Positions 23,049-30,800 of a DNA stretch of 31,763 bases are shown here, one piece after another; position 1 is the stretch's first letter; each line of letters begins with the position of its first letter. Below the pieces are notes generated by a model. That model was not told the origin of the DNA, searched no databases, and was given only the letters and a program-made list of their open reading frames with translations. The DNA is from Baffinella frigidus (Eukaryota > Cryptophyceae > Cryptomonadales > Baffinellaceae), in NCBI GenBank assembly GCA_026770585.1, contig MU646497.1:188424-220186 (forward strand), given 5' to 3'. The position numbers and the translations under genes are program-made.

Positions 23049-23376
23049 GTGATATCACTTGGTGCAGGGGCACTTTCACTGCTCTAAACCTCTAGGGTGT
23101 AGAAGTGTAGGGCCCTAAACCTCTTAACCCTGACATGTCGCAACCTCTTAACCCTGACATGTCGATAACCTGTTGTATCCCCGCGAGCGCAGACGCGACA
23201 GGTCAGGGTCAAGAGGTATAGGTCACACGAGAGAGAAGATACTCTCGAGGGACCTACCCAGAGTCGTATATCACCAAGTATACAACGTATACGAAGATTA
23301 AGAGGTTTATGGCCCTAAACTTCTAAACCCTCGCGGTTTAGAGCAGTGAAAGTGCCCTTGCACCAAGTGACATCAC
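23049..23376. mobile_element. Fold-back element, 42-bp arms, 328 bp
   Basis: GTGATATCACTTGGTGCAGG (then GGCACTTTCACTGCTC) pairs with the right end with two mismatches over 42 bp. The interior holds AACCTCTTAACCCTGACATG in tandem and GAGCGCAGACGCGACAGGTC. The latter copies the sequence just upstream of the exon at 23608, so the element may have captured an intron end. Confidence 0.9.
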
Positions 23377-23382
23377 CCGCCT

Positions 23383-23523
23383 GGAGAGATTGGTCATTTA
23401 TTGCCAAACAACCAGCGTCAGCGCCGCACATGCTCGACGCATTGTGCCACTTACCCCACCCCGTGGCGGCCGCTCACACGAGCATTTTCCGGATGGATTC
23501 TAACTTCACCTCCTACAGTACAG
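23383..23523 (+). CDS. Exon candidate, unknown protein
   Basis: Just right of the fold-back element the frame reads WRDWSFIAKQPASAPHML, then DALCHLPHPVAAAHTSIF and MDSNFTSYST, ending at TACAG|GTTACG. Composition is protein-like and the donor is good. The acceptor side is obscured by the element. Family not recognised. A telomere-like stretch (GGGGCTTAGGGCTTAGGG) follows at 23555. Confidence 0.4.
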
Positions 23524-23607
23524 GTTACGAATTACGGGCGTGGGGTTATGGGTTGGGGCTTAGGGCTTAGGGCTGACGTTGACCACTCCCGAGCGCAGAC
23601 GCGACAG

Positions 23608-23752
23608 GGGGTCCCGCTGAACATCATTTCCGAAGACGAAGAGACAGACGCCTGGTCGGATACGAGCAGTCCCAAGAACCGTTCGGTCCCGCCCCTCTCA
23701 ACAGAGCCAGCAGAACCGCGAGCAGAACCGTGGTCTTCGCAGATCGGTCCAT
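23608..23752 (+). CDS. Ser/Glu/Pro-rich exon
   Basis: After the acceptor GACGCGACAG the frame reads GVPLNIISEDEETDAWSD, then TSSPKNRSVPPLSTEP and AEPRAEPWSSQ. It looks like a disordered acidic region. A similar acidic motif, ISEEEENTETGAW, is encoded at 9386-9430. The end is placed at TTCGCAG; the next GT is in ATCG|GTCC. The junction CTTCGCAGATCGGTCCAT recurs at 25518, so it may itself be a duplicated border. Confidence 0.45.
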
Positions 23753-23974
23753 CCATAAATTTCCAATTGGAAATTTCCAATTGGAACCCCCCGGATAGGT
23801 AGAGGTTCTGGTGCGTCCTATCTTGCAACGTGTTGGGTGTTTTTTTGCCAGATCGGACCAGAACTGCGGCTGCCTCTCTACAGGAGATATGTCCGTTATT
23901 TCCGTCCACTTTTCGTAAGTAGTTCCCTTAAGTTATCCTCGACTCATAACCTGCGAGTCTAGGGTACGCGCAAT

Positions 23975-24096
23975 TACAGGGGTACCTCGCTCATAAGAAA
24001 CCGCCCCCCCCTAGGACCCTACAGTAGGCCTATGCCTAGGATCCTATCGTGGTCCTAGGGGGGGTGGGCGTTTCTTGTGAGCGAGGTACTCCTGTA
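23975..24096. mobile_element. MITE family G, copy 1
   Basis: 122 bp, ends TACAGGGGTACCTCGCTCAT and its complement. The stem continues through AAGAAACCGCCCCCC, centre CCTATGCCTAGGATCCTATC. Confidence 0.9.
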
Positions 24097-24253
24097 ACCC
24101 CCTCACGGAGGCTACTATTCAGCAGGACCTAGAGCGAGAGGTCACGCACACTCTGCACGCGTCCGTTACTTCCGTTATTTCCGTCCACCTTTCGTAAGTA
24201 GTTCCCTTAAGTTATCCTAGACCCATAACCTGAGAGTCTAGGGTACGCGCAAA

Positions 24254-24376
24254 TACAGGGGTACCTCGCTCATAAGAAACTGCCCCCTCCCCTAGGACCA
24301 CCGTAAGGCCCTAGGCATAGTCCTAACTGTAGGGTCCTAGGGGGATGCAGTTTCTTATGATCGAGGTACCTCTGTA
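24254..24376. mobile_element. MITE family G, copy 2
   Basis: Same ends as copy 1; the centre differs (CTAGGCATAGTCC), with changes on both arms that preserve pairing. Confidence 0.9.
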
Positions 24377-24396
24377 TCCGTTTCGCGTCTGCCATG

Positions 24397-24564
24397 TTAA
24401 TAGGGTAACGGCCCGAAAAGGGGGTAGTTAGGCCTACGGCATTGCCTAGGACCTCCTACCGTAGGCCGAGACTCTTTGGTCCTAGGATCCCTTGGCCTAC
24501 GGTAGGAGGCCCTAGGCAATGCCGTATGCCTAACTACCCCATTTTCAGGCCGTTAGCCTATGAA
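24397..24564. mobile_element. MITE family E, copy 2
   Basis: Near-identical to 10673-10838, including the flanking TTAATAGGG and GCCTATGAATG. Confidence 0.9.
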
Positions 24565-24899
24565 TGTGGAGAACCGCCCTTGGATGGTTCGGGTATGCAG
24601 ATTAGTTCGAGAAGGTGTCCTAAAGGTCCTAAGGTGTCCTACTCGCGTACCGAGTACGGTGTTCTACTCGCGTACTGAGGAAGGCTCCTCGGTACGCGAG
24701 CCTTCCTCATCCTTGCACCCTGGCACTCTCGCACGAAGCCATTTCTCGGACACACGAAAGACTAGGACATCAATGCCACACACCTCTGTCGCATTCGTCA
24801 CACCGCCCATCTTTCATCATAACCATGCTCTCTCGGCGTGGCGTCGATCGTTTATTGTAAGTAATTTCGCTGAAGTGCGATTGGATGGTGTGCGTGCAG

Positions 24900-24951
24900 C
24901 GTCCGGCATCGAATGGCAGCGCGGCAGGCCTGCAGGAGTCGGCCTCGCAAG
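24900..24951 (+). CDS. Short exon candidate
   Basis: RPASNGSAAGLQESASQ between the acceptor TGCGTGCAG and the donor TCGCAAG|GTTGGT, phase 0 to 1. A partial second copy at 25296-25321 (GLQESTSQ) keeps the donor. Small and polar; function unknown. Confidence 0.4.
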
Positions 24952-24964
24952 GTTGGTGCCTTGA

Positions 24965-25290
24965 TTGTATATTGGATTTTATTGTATATTGTATTTTGGT
25001 TTATTGTATATTGTATGTTGGTACATGTAGTGAAGCAATATTTTACACCCCCCCGCACGTCCATTGATTGTATATCGTGTTTTGGTACGTATAGTGAAGC
25101 AAGATTTTACACCCCCCCGCATGTCCATTTATTGTATATCGTATTTTGGTATGTATCCCTTAAGTGGCCATGCCGTCAAATTTGACGGCCAAGAGGTCCT
25201 AGGCAGGTCCTAGGGCCCTACGGTAGGGCGTATGAGCCTACAGGCCACTTAAGGGATAGTGAAGCACGATTTTACACCCCCCCTGCAGCT
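24965..25290 (+). repeat. ~63-71-bp AT-rich tandem repeat
   Basis: Units with TTGTATATYGTRTTTTGGTA and AGTGAAGCAAGATTTTACACC followed by seven or eight C. At least three units; the last is interrupted by a MITE at 25156-25256. The first copy of the short exon lies before the array and the second after it. Confidence 0.85.
25156..25256. mobile_element. MITE inserted in a tandem repeat unit (empty site known)
   Basis: 101-bp hairpin with ends TCCCTTAAGTGGCC and GGCCACTTAAGGGA, inner CGTCAAATTTGACG palindrome and CCTAGGCAGGTCCTAGG. The uninterrupted neighbouring unit reads GGTACGTATAGTGAAG; here GTA and TAG are split by the element. Confidence 0.9.
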
Positions 25291-25295
25291 TCGAC

Positions 25296-25321
25296 AGGCC
25301 TGCAGGAGTCGACCTCACAAG
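25296..25321 (+). pseudogene. Partial copy of the 24900 exon
   Basis: GCCTGCAGGAGTCGACCTCA CAAG|GTTGATGCC against GCCTGCAGGAGTCGGCCTCG at 24926; one Ala-to-Thr change. Confidence 0.5.
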
Positions 25322-25350
25322 GTTGATGCCTCCCACGATGCTCTTTCCAC

Positions 25351-25484
25351 TTTAGACGTGATGGCGGTCAATCAAAAGTTGACGTAAGGGAAAGGTTCTC
25401 GAAATCCGTGGAAATTGGCAAAAGTCACCTCGAGGGTGAGGGTAAGTTGACTTTTGCGATTGCCTCCCCTCGGGTCTAGCGTAG
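25351..25484. mobile_element. MITE family J, copy 2
   Basis: The right end CCTCGGGTCTAGCGTAG with GCGATTGCCTCCCC matches 2245-2273. The left end is decayed (TTAGACGTGATGGCGGTCAATC). Inner AAAGTTGACGTAAGGG / AAGTTGACTTTTGCG. Confidence 0.65.
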
Positions 25485-25701
25485 CTCAACGCTGCGCGAT
25501 GATTGCACCACACAGTGGGCTTCGCAGATCGGTCCATTCCTTTTCGTGGTGGAAATTGAGAACTGCTCGGTAGACAGGCATGGTAGTATCTTAGTCTTTT
25601 GGGTAGATGCATCTGCAGGACGTGTTCCAGCAGTGAAGGCTCCTCTTGGTTGGTCCTTTCTCTGGTTTCAGGCACACACTCCACCCACAGATGACATTCA
25701 G

Positions 25702-25901
25702 AGGCTAACATCCAAAGATCAGATCTCGATGCTGAAACCGTGCTGGGTCACACAGAACCGGTGCCTTCACTCGGGGCTGTTCAAGAGGTGGACGAGGGGG
25801 CAGAACTCGAGCACGAAATTATGCCAGCAGATGATCAAGCGACCGGAGAGCCAGCGGAAAAGGACACGAACATGCTGGCGACGAGGCGGGGTGGGCGATA
25901 G
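25702..25901 (+). CDS. Probable terminal exon, acidic C-terminus, stop TAG
   Basis: After GACATTCAG the frame (two bases of a split codon first) reads ANIQRSDLDAETVLGH, then VDEGAELEHEIMPADDQA and AEKDTNMLATRRGGR, ending at TAG (25899-25901). The acidic stretch and open frame of 66 codons make it the best candidate for the end of a plus-strand gene. A competing frame from 25546 (SILVFWVDASAGRVPAVK, entering after CTGGTTTCAG) overlaps and is also open to 25903, so the reading is not certain. No clear polyadenylation signal; AATAAAA at 25984-25990 is a possible one. Confidence 0.45.
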
Positions 25902-26011
25902 TTGAGGTGGGCGGCACATGAAAGGCCGGGTTTGGTAAAAAGGGGGGGAGTGAGACGGGGCGAAGCAACCGCGAGACGGGGAATTAATAAAAGCCCGGCA
26001 GATTGTTGTAC

Positions 26012-26132
26012 TACAAGAGTACCTCGCCCATAAGAAACCGCACCCCCCAAGGACCATACAGTAGGACTATGCCCAGGGCCCTATGGTGGTCCTGGGGGGG
26101 GGGTGCTTTCTTATGAGCGAGGTACCCCTGTA
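26012..26132. mobile_element. MITE family G, copy 3
   Basis: Ends TACAAGAGTACCTCGCCCAT / ATGAGCGAGGTACCCCTGTA, complete stem. Confidence 0.85.
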
Positions 26133-26185
26133 CTCCTCTCACCCCTCTCACACCCGTGTCACACATCACGCACCATCCCCCCAGC

Positions 26186-26328
26186 TACGCGTCAGCGAAA
26201 ACGTCCGGGATTTCCGGGTCAAGTCCAGAAGATTCGATAGCGTCGATCGGCGAGAGAGGAACGAGCGAGGCGGCCGCCTGCAGCATCGGCGATTCCTGGC
26301 ACGAGGCTGCACCCATGGGTGATTCCTG
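26186..26328 (+). other. Open frames, exon possible but undecided
   Basis: Two frames are open. One is basic (VSENVRDFRVKSRRFD) and ends at a TGA near 26320. The other is Ser/Ala/Gly-rich (SAKTSGISGSSPEDSIAS) and ends at a TGA at 26327. Neither has both splice borders. GATTCCTGGCACGAGGCTGC / GATTCCTGACGCGAGACCGC is a short direct repeat at 26289 and 26321. Confidence 0.3.
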
Positions 26329-26337
26329 ACGCGAGAC

Positions 26338-26783
26338 CGCCTCCCTCCGCCGTAGCTGCGCGAGGGGAAATTTTCCTCACATGAGACTTGGTGCAATGTG
26401 TGTTACAGGGGTACCTCGCTCATGCTACGTGTGTTACAGGGGTACCTCGCTCATATGAAACTGCCTCCCCCTAGAGGACCCTACAGTAGGACTATGCCTA
26501 GGGCCTTACGGTGTCACGCGCGTGTCAATTGCCACCGGCAACCCGAGAGGTGGAGAGATGGGAGCATGGGCAGGGTCTGTCTCGCAACCAGGGCCCTCTC
26601 GGGCCAACACCCAAAACTTTCTACGTAGAAAGGCTGCCTCCCTCCGCCGTAGCTGTTCGAGGGGAAAGTTTCCTCAAATGAGACTTGGTGCAATGTGTGT
26701 TACAGGGGTACCTCGCTCATGAATTTTGTGTGACAGGGGTACCTCGCTCATACTACGTGTGTTACAGGGGTACCTCGCTCATG
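26338..26783 (+). repeat. Tandem and partial copies of the family G end
   Basis: GCCTCCCTCCGCCGTAGCTG to GTACCTCGCTCAT occurs at 26338-26423 and 26635-26720. After each copy the family G end (GTGTTACAGGGGTACCTCGC) is repeated once or twice more at about 30-bp spacing (26435, 26733, 26763). 26435-26515 is the left half of a family G element without its right half. Confidence 0.85.
26523..26620 (+). CDS. Exon-like segment with two relatives
   Basis: The frame RVSIATGNPRGGEMGAWA, then SVSQPGPSRANTQN, is open. The first part recurs at 26890-26918 (GTGTCACTCACAACCGGCAA) before a family B MITE fragment. The second part recurs at 27262-27322 (GGGCCCTCTCAGGTCAACAC). The three pieces thus look like one original exon region plus a copy opened by MITE insertion. 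Splice borders unclear; family unknown. Confidence 0.3.
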
Positions 26784-26884
26784 AGAAACTGCCCCCCCCC
26801 CAGGACCCTACAGTAGGACTACGTCTAGGGTCTTACGGTGGTCCTAGCTAGGGGGCAGTTTCTTCTGAGCGAGGCACCCCTGTA
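26763..26884. mobile_element. MITE family G, copy 5 (complete)
   Basis: 122 bp. One arm carries GGTCCTAGCTAGGGGGCAG, otherwise the usual stem. Confidence 0.9.
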
Positions 26885-26919
26885 TGTGCGTGTCACTCAC
26901 AACCGGCAACCCACGAAGT

Positions 26920-26972
26920 TAATCTCCATACAAGTATTGATTAATTGCTTTTGGTCAACGAAAATTACTACT
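26920..26972 (+). mobile_element. Family B MITE, left fragment
   Basis: AATCTCCATACAAGTATTGA to ACGAAAATTACTACTG, matching the left arm of 27103-27241, then replaced by unrelated sequence. Confidence 0.75.
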
Positions 26973-27102
26973 GATTCCGGCGTCGAACATAATTACGGGT
27001 TTTCGTATCACTGTACGGTATGCATACAGTAGCATCCTACAGGATGCTGTAATCAGGTTGGCGCCGGAACAAGGGTGTCCACCCTTAGCACATACACAAT
27101 TT

Positions 27103-27241
27103 AATCTCCATAGAAGTATTAATTAATTGCTTTTGGGCAACGAAAATTACTACACGATTTGCTCATAAAAGTAGTAGTAAAGCGTTTGTGTAGTAAATTT
27201 CGTTGCGCCAAAAGCAATTAATTAATACTTTTGTGGAGATG
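27103..27241. mobile_element. MITE family B, subtype with different outer ends
   Basis: The outer arm AATCTCCATAGAAGTATTAA (then TTAATTGCTTTTG) is unrelated to CTTATCCGGGG of 423-564, but the inner CAACGAAAATTACTACAC and GTGTAGTAAATTTCGTTG are the family core. Confidence 0.85.
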
Positions 27242-27322
27242 AAAGTGGAGTGGTAGGAGCACATACCTGTATGGAAACGGTCCAACTAGGGCCCTCTCAG
27301 GTCAACACTCACGACGTTCCAG

Positions 27323-27453
27323 GTGGAAAGTGGCAGCGCTGCAACGCAGAGTCGCTTACAGATGGCAGCAGCGCCGCAACACAGAGACGGGATCTTTCTC
27401 TGCCAAGAGACCTCTCTCCCTGCACGAACCCCTCTCCACAGTCGTGCTCTATG
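27323..27453 (+). CDS. Exon candidate, basic peptide
   Basis: After the acceptor GTTCCAG, one base then WKVAALQRRVAYRWQQRR and NTETGSFSAKRPLSLHEP, ending STVVLY with the donor CTATG|GTCAGT. 131 bp. An overlapping frame (VESGSAATQSRLQMAAA) is also open. It lies only 45 bp from the end of a minus-strand exon on the other side, with both donors pointing at each other. Family unknown. Confidence 0.4.
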
Positions 27454-27498
27454 GTCAGTAACCCCCCCCCCCTTTAGGCCCGCCTCGGGAGTAATCAC

Positions 27499-27675
27499 CT
27501 GGTGCAGTTCCTGGCACTCCCGCACGAATCCGAGATGCGCCTCGACGGAGAAGGTAGGCGGGAGGGTCCAGATGGACTGCACGCTCCCGCGCTTGGCCAT
27601 GAATGCCGGCATGGCTTCGAAGCGCCCGAGGCGGAGGGAGTTGAAGCCCACGTCGCAGCTTATGGAGTAGCGCCG
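27499..27675 (-). CDS. Minus-strand exon, 59 codons, unknown protein
   Basis: On the minus strand the acceptor ACGTTTTTTGCAG precedes 177 bp with phase 0 at both ends and the donor CACCAG|GTGATT. The frame reads RRYSISCDVGFNSLRLGR, then FEAMPAFMAKRGSVQSIW and TLPPTFSVEAHLGFVREC, ending QELHQ. Codon third positions are overwhelmingly C or G, stronger than any plus-strand exon here, and the plus-strand frames across it look poor. This is one of the most convincing exons in the window and shows that at least one gene runs on the minus strand. I do not recognise the family. Confidence 0.65.
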
Positions 27676-27702
27676 CTGCAAAAAACGTTGTAGGGTTCAG
27701 AA

Positions 27703-27842
27703 CCACTCGGTGGGCTACGAGGGGTTCGTCGACCCCGGATTCCGGTGTGTTACGTGACCAATTTGCATTAGAAAAAAACCTGAAAGTTCATTTTCTTCAG
27801 GTAAGTTGACGTTTGATGAGAGGTTCGTAGTCCACCGTGTGG
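27703..27842. mobile_element. MITE family I, copy 2 (inverted)
   Basis: Ends CCACTCGGTGGGCTACGAGG and its near complement GTAGTCCACCGTGTGG; inner GAAAGTTCATTTTCTTCAGG. Partner of 17658-17792. Confidence 0.8.
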
Positions 27843-28001
27843 TTGAAACACGCAACATTAAGCGGTGGGTAAGGTCGGGCGGGGGAAGGACCCGACACTG
27901 GGCAGGGAATGGGTACCACTGGGCGGGGAATGGGTACTTCAAACTGTCCAGTTTGAAACTGGTGAAACAGGACATGGTCGTCCCCTACCGACGCCCCACA
28001 G

Positions 28002-28100
28002 GTGATGTTTGTTCGAGAATGTGCGTGGGCGTGTTTGATATGTGGGACAGTCCCAGTTCCATCGCACTTCTAGAAGAGATGTCTTCAGGATCCGCACGGC
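28002..28100 (+). CDS. Short open segment ending at a hairpin
   Basis: After CGCCCCACAG the frame reads DVCSRMCVGVFDMWDSPS, then SIALLEEMSSGSARL, with a TAG inside the end of the fold-back element at 28101. It may be an exon cut by the insertion. Weak. Confidence 0.25.
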
Positions 28101-28310
28101 TCTAGAGCCAATCTGGTAGGACTTGGCCAGCGCGAACTTCGAAGTTACACGATTGCGAACTTCTAGATGGACCGTAATCATTAGCAAACACCATATTTGT
28201 ACTGCACAATTTGAATTTAAAACACTACATGTCCAAACGGGTCCATCTAGAAGTTCGCAATCTTGTAACTTCGAAGTTCGCGCTGGCCAAGTCCTACCAG
28301 ATTGGCTCTA
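28101..28310. mobile_element. Fold-back element with ~73-bp arms
   Basis: TAGAGCCAATCTGGTAGGAC... pairs with ...GTCCTACCAGATTGGCTCTA through CTTGGCCAGCGCGAACTTCG and GATTGCGAACTTCTAGATGG, with one or two mismatches. The loop is about 60 bp and AT-rich. Confidence 0.95.
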
Positions 28311-28325
28311 TGACCATCTAGTTTG

Positions 28326-28481
28326 GCAAGCTTCCAGCCCTGATGGGCTTTTTTGGGACCTGAAGCGGATCAAATCTCCTCTACGCTCACCCCCTTTTCA
28401 GACTTTGAAAAAATTCAGGCCCCGAAAGGGGATTTGATCCGCTTCAGGGCCCAGAAAAGCCATCCAGGGCTGGAAGCTTGC
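28326..28481. mobile_element. Fold-back element directly adjacent
   Basis: GCAAGCTTCCAGCCCTGATG... and ...CATCCAGGGCTGGAAGCTTG pair over about 55 bp (CTGAAGCGGATCAAATC inside). Only 15 bp from the previous element. The partner arms differ by compensating indels. Confidence 0.95.
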
Positions 28482-28562
28482 GTAACGACATCACGGTCTA
28501 CCGGGGACCTCCAGCCACGAAAAGAGAACCAGATCAGGGTGATGAGGCCTGTGGTAAACCCC

Positions 28563-28602
28563 CCTGCAGCCTAACGGCTGAGCCTGGAGTCTGCAGGGGA
28601 AA
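28563..28602. repeat. Small hairpin CCCCTGCAG
   Basis: CCCCTGCAGCCTAACGGCTG... with CTGCAGGGG; inner GCCTAACGGC. Confidence 0.7.
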
Positions 28603-28661
28603 TCAACGTTTGCAATCATTCGGTTTGGATCACTTCTGGTGGCTGGTGGCCTTGCTCGGAT

Positions 28662-28804
28662 AGCGAGGGGGCAAATGGAACGGGTATTTATTGGATTCAG
28701 TGCCCCCATGTGGGCACTAAATCCCCCCTAAGTTGGACACGACTCGTACCAATCTTTGAATTCGTACCCGAATTCACAAGATCCGTTTGCCCCCTCGCTA
28801 TTCC
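28662..28804. mobile_element. MITE-like element, GATAGCGAGGGGGCAAA ends
   Basis: GGATAGCGAGGGGGCAAATG at the left and GTTTGCCCCCTCGCTATTCC at the right. Inner GTGCCCCCATGTGGGCAC palindrome and GAATTCGTACCCGAATTC. Confidence 0.85.
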
Positions 28805-28999
28805 ACTACGGATCTCACCTGGGGGGGCGCTTGTGCAGAGGGGTCCAGCGGAGGCACCACCCATGGCGGGACTGCGTGCCTGTTTCGGTCGCCCACCAGA
28901 ATCTGTTACATTTCCGGCAAGTTCCAGGCCCCTCGGGATGCATTGCTTGTGTATTCTCCTCTATCAACCCCCCCTGTCCGGAGAATCGTTTTGGATTGA
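28805..28999 (+). CDS. Open frame, uncertain
   Basis: To the right of the element the frame reads WGGACAEGSSGGTTHGG, then TACLFRSPTRICYISGKF and APRDALLVYSPLSTPP, with a TGA at 28997-28999. Protein-like in places, but two other plus frames are also open and no splice borders stand out. Confidence 0.25.
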   Translation, partial: TTDLTWGGACAEGSSGGTTHGGTACLFRSPTRICYISGKFQAPRDALLVYSPLSTPPVRRIVLD

Positions 29000-29059
29000 A
29001 AGCGTATCCCGCATAGCATGCGTGCTTCGACAGATACACAGCCTGGGAGTGTCCATAGG

Positions 29060-29185
29060 TTTCTTGGCAGAGTTCTGGGAGGTTTGAGTTCTGGGAGCGT
29101 TGAGTTCTTGCCACATTTCTGGACACTTTTGGTTCTGAGAGGGTCGATTTTGAGTCTGAGTTCTGGGAAGGTTGAGCTGCAAGGT
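29060..29185 (+). repeat. GAGTTCTGGGAG tandem, degenerate
   Basis: Six to seven loose units of GAGTTCTGGGAGGTT, 15-20 bp, several interrupted. Confidence 0.75.
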
Positions 29186-29356
29186 TTCAGCGTCTGGAAG
29201 AGCTCAGCTGGGAGGGTTTCTGGCAGGGGTGGGAGCCTGATGGGCGGAGAAGTGAAGTCGCGGGGCAGCTGTGCGCCCCATTGTGCCGGTAGCCCTTGGA
29301 ACGTGTGCTCCTGTCGAGGGTTGGTCCCAGGAGGCAATCACACTTTGCTTCAATGC

Positions 29357-29515
29357 GCATACGATTTCCGTTGAGGGGAACACCTGCGAATACGATTTCC
29401 GTAACACAATTTCCGTGTAGCCTAACACGATTTCCGTAACACGATTTCCGTGTACCAAACACGATTTCCGTGTAGCCCTACACGGATTTCCGTGTAGGGT
29501 GACGGATTTCCGTTT
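29357..29515 (+). repeat. ACACGATTTCCGTGTA tandem
   Basis: About nine copies of ACACGATTTCCGT with spacers GTAGCCTA, AAC or GTACCAA. The unit is itself nearly palindromic (ACACG...CGTGT). Confidence 0.9.
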
Positions 29516-29667
29516 AGGGCGCACGCGCGACGTATGCTCTAACCCCTAAACCAGTTCGGATTTAGGGTCTATGATTCAGGTTTTATGGTCAGCGGGGCCT
29601 CGGCTTGATAGCAAGGTGCTGGACGACTCTCTTCAAAGCGCACTGCACGCCCCCCACAACCTCCGAG

Positions 29668-29829
29668 CCACATAGCGGGCTTCAAATGGATTTTCGGGCT
29701 CTGATAGCCCGATTTTCCGTTACCTTAACCGTAGGAACCCCCCCTATGTCCCTACGGATTGCCTACCGTAGGGTCCTGGGTCTTATTGCTTAGGGGTTAT
29801 TCGAAATCCCTTCGAAGTCCGCTGTGTGG
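29668..29829. mobile_element. MITE family F, inverted complete copy
   Basis: Ends CCACATAGCGGGCTTCAAAT and CCTTCGAAGTCCGCTGTGTG. Inner CGTAGGAACCCCCCCTATGT is the complement of the interior at 11229-11389. Confidence 0.9.
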
Positions 29830-29953
29830 ATCGAACCTGTTCCCCTCCGCGATCGAACCCGACGGAAGCATGGAAGGAAAAGCTTCGTCTTCGTAGCCGC
29901 GGCGGCGGGCTCCCGCGGACCCATCTCTGTGGAGGCAGGCATGCAATTTCATG

Positions 29954-30083
29954 AGGGAACACTTTTAATTTAAAAAACTTTGGTGATGAACTTTACTACA
30001 CAGAACGATCTTTACTAGTGATATTAAAGCAAACGTGTAGTAATTTTCAACGAAATCCTGTTCTTTGAATCTAAAGTGTTTCC
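29954..30083. mobile_element. MITE family B, distant copy
   Basis: GGGAACACTTTTAATTTAAA at the left and TCTAAAGTGTTTCC at the right; inner TTTACTACACAGA and CGTGTAGTAATTTTC; loop TTTACTAGTGATATTAAAGC as in 481-507. Confidence 0.75.
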
Positions 30084-30396
30084 ACATTAAACTGAGGTGG
30101 ACCATCCATAGATCCAACTAGAATCCTGAGGCAGGAATATGTCAAGATGTGTTCGCCTGTGCTCGACCGCTGTTTGGACCTCAATTATTCAATTGTGGTG
30201 CACCATTCAAAGATCAACTTAGACGACAGCTACCCTCGCTGTGAGGATCACAGGCCGCATGCCTGGAGCATGTGTACATCGCGGTCACGTTACCAAACAT
30301 CGGAGTTCCCCACTACAACAGAGTTCCCTACCGAGTCACCTACCCATACTCGCAGACCTCAAAAGCTACCCTCACATGCACGAACCAACACCGAGG
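30084..30396. other. No gene supported
   Basis: An open frame from 30147 runs 234 codons to 30851, but it crosses a hairpin and two copies of a repeated block and has ordinary composition (Ser, Thr, Pro, Arg), so I do not call it. The left edge (GGACCATCCATAGATCCAAC) could be a remnant of another repeat. Confidence 0.35.
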
Positions 30397-30450
30397 TAGC
30401 CTGCCCCGCCTCCAAATCAGCCATGACGACCAGATCGGCTGTACCGCAGG
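30397..30450 (+). pseudogene. Copy 1 of a duplicated exon-like block
   Basis: CTGCCCCGCCTCCAAATCAG CCATGA-GACCAGATCGGC occurs here and at 30663-30702. Frames SLPRLQISHDDQIG and ACPASKSAMTTRSAVPQ are both open; the preceding GAG|GTAGCC is a weaker acceptor than in copy 2. Confidence 0.35.
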
Positions 30451-30586
30451 GAGGAGGCTGCACGTGTAGACTGTGGACAAACTCACTGCGGCACTCCCGA
30501 GGCTGCACGGGTCAAACTCCCGTAGAACAAACTCCCGTGCATGCACAGGACAAACTCCCGAGGCTGCACTCCCGTGCAGCCTCCTC
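30451..30586. repeat. Hairpin GAGGAGGCTGCACG with ACAAACTCCCG tandem
   Basis: GAGGAGGCTGCACG and CGTGCAGCCTCCTC are exact inverted ends. Inside are four ACAAACTCCCG-like units and two internal CCGAGGCTGCAC pieces. Confidence 0.8.
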
Positions 30587-30660
30587 ACTTCCAAAACCCC
30601 TCGCAGACCGCAACAGTGGCGCACATTCACGAAACCCCCTTAGGATCCCCACGCGGGCAG

Positions 30661-30800
30661 GTACCTGCCCCGCCTCCAAATCAGCCATGAAGACCAGATC
30701 GGCAGTGCTCCCCCTCGCCTGTCCCCCCGGCTGCCTCCCCGGCAGCCCCGGCGCCTTCTCGGTCCTCGCCCACGCACCCCACGCCCGCCGCACCCACGTT
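30661..30800 (+). CDS. Copy 2 of the duplicated block, possible exon
   Basis: After the acceptor GCGGGCAG the frames YLPRLQISHEDQIGSAPP and TCPASKSAMKTRSAVLPLAC are open. The second continues as a Cys/Pro/Ala-rich stretch to 30851. Base changes against copy 1 do not clearly favour either frame. Low confidence. Confidence 0.3.

Larger units (their letters stand above)
23888..24376 (+). repeat. ~210-bp segmental duplication carrying MITE family G
   Basis: 23888-24096 and 24169-24376 share CCGTTATTTCCGTCCAC, TAAGTAGTTCCCTTAAGTTA and TCTAGGGTACGCGCAA, followed by a family G hairpin. Each unit therefore duplicated together with its MITE. Confidence 0.85.

Noticed and set aside
29357-29515. CRISPR-like or attachment-site array
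   Set aside because: Near-palindromic short units with irregular short spacers, no associated genes, eukaryotic context.
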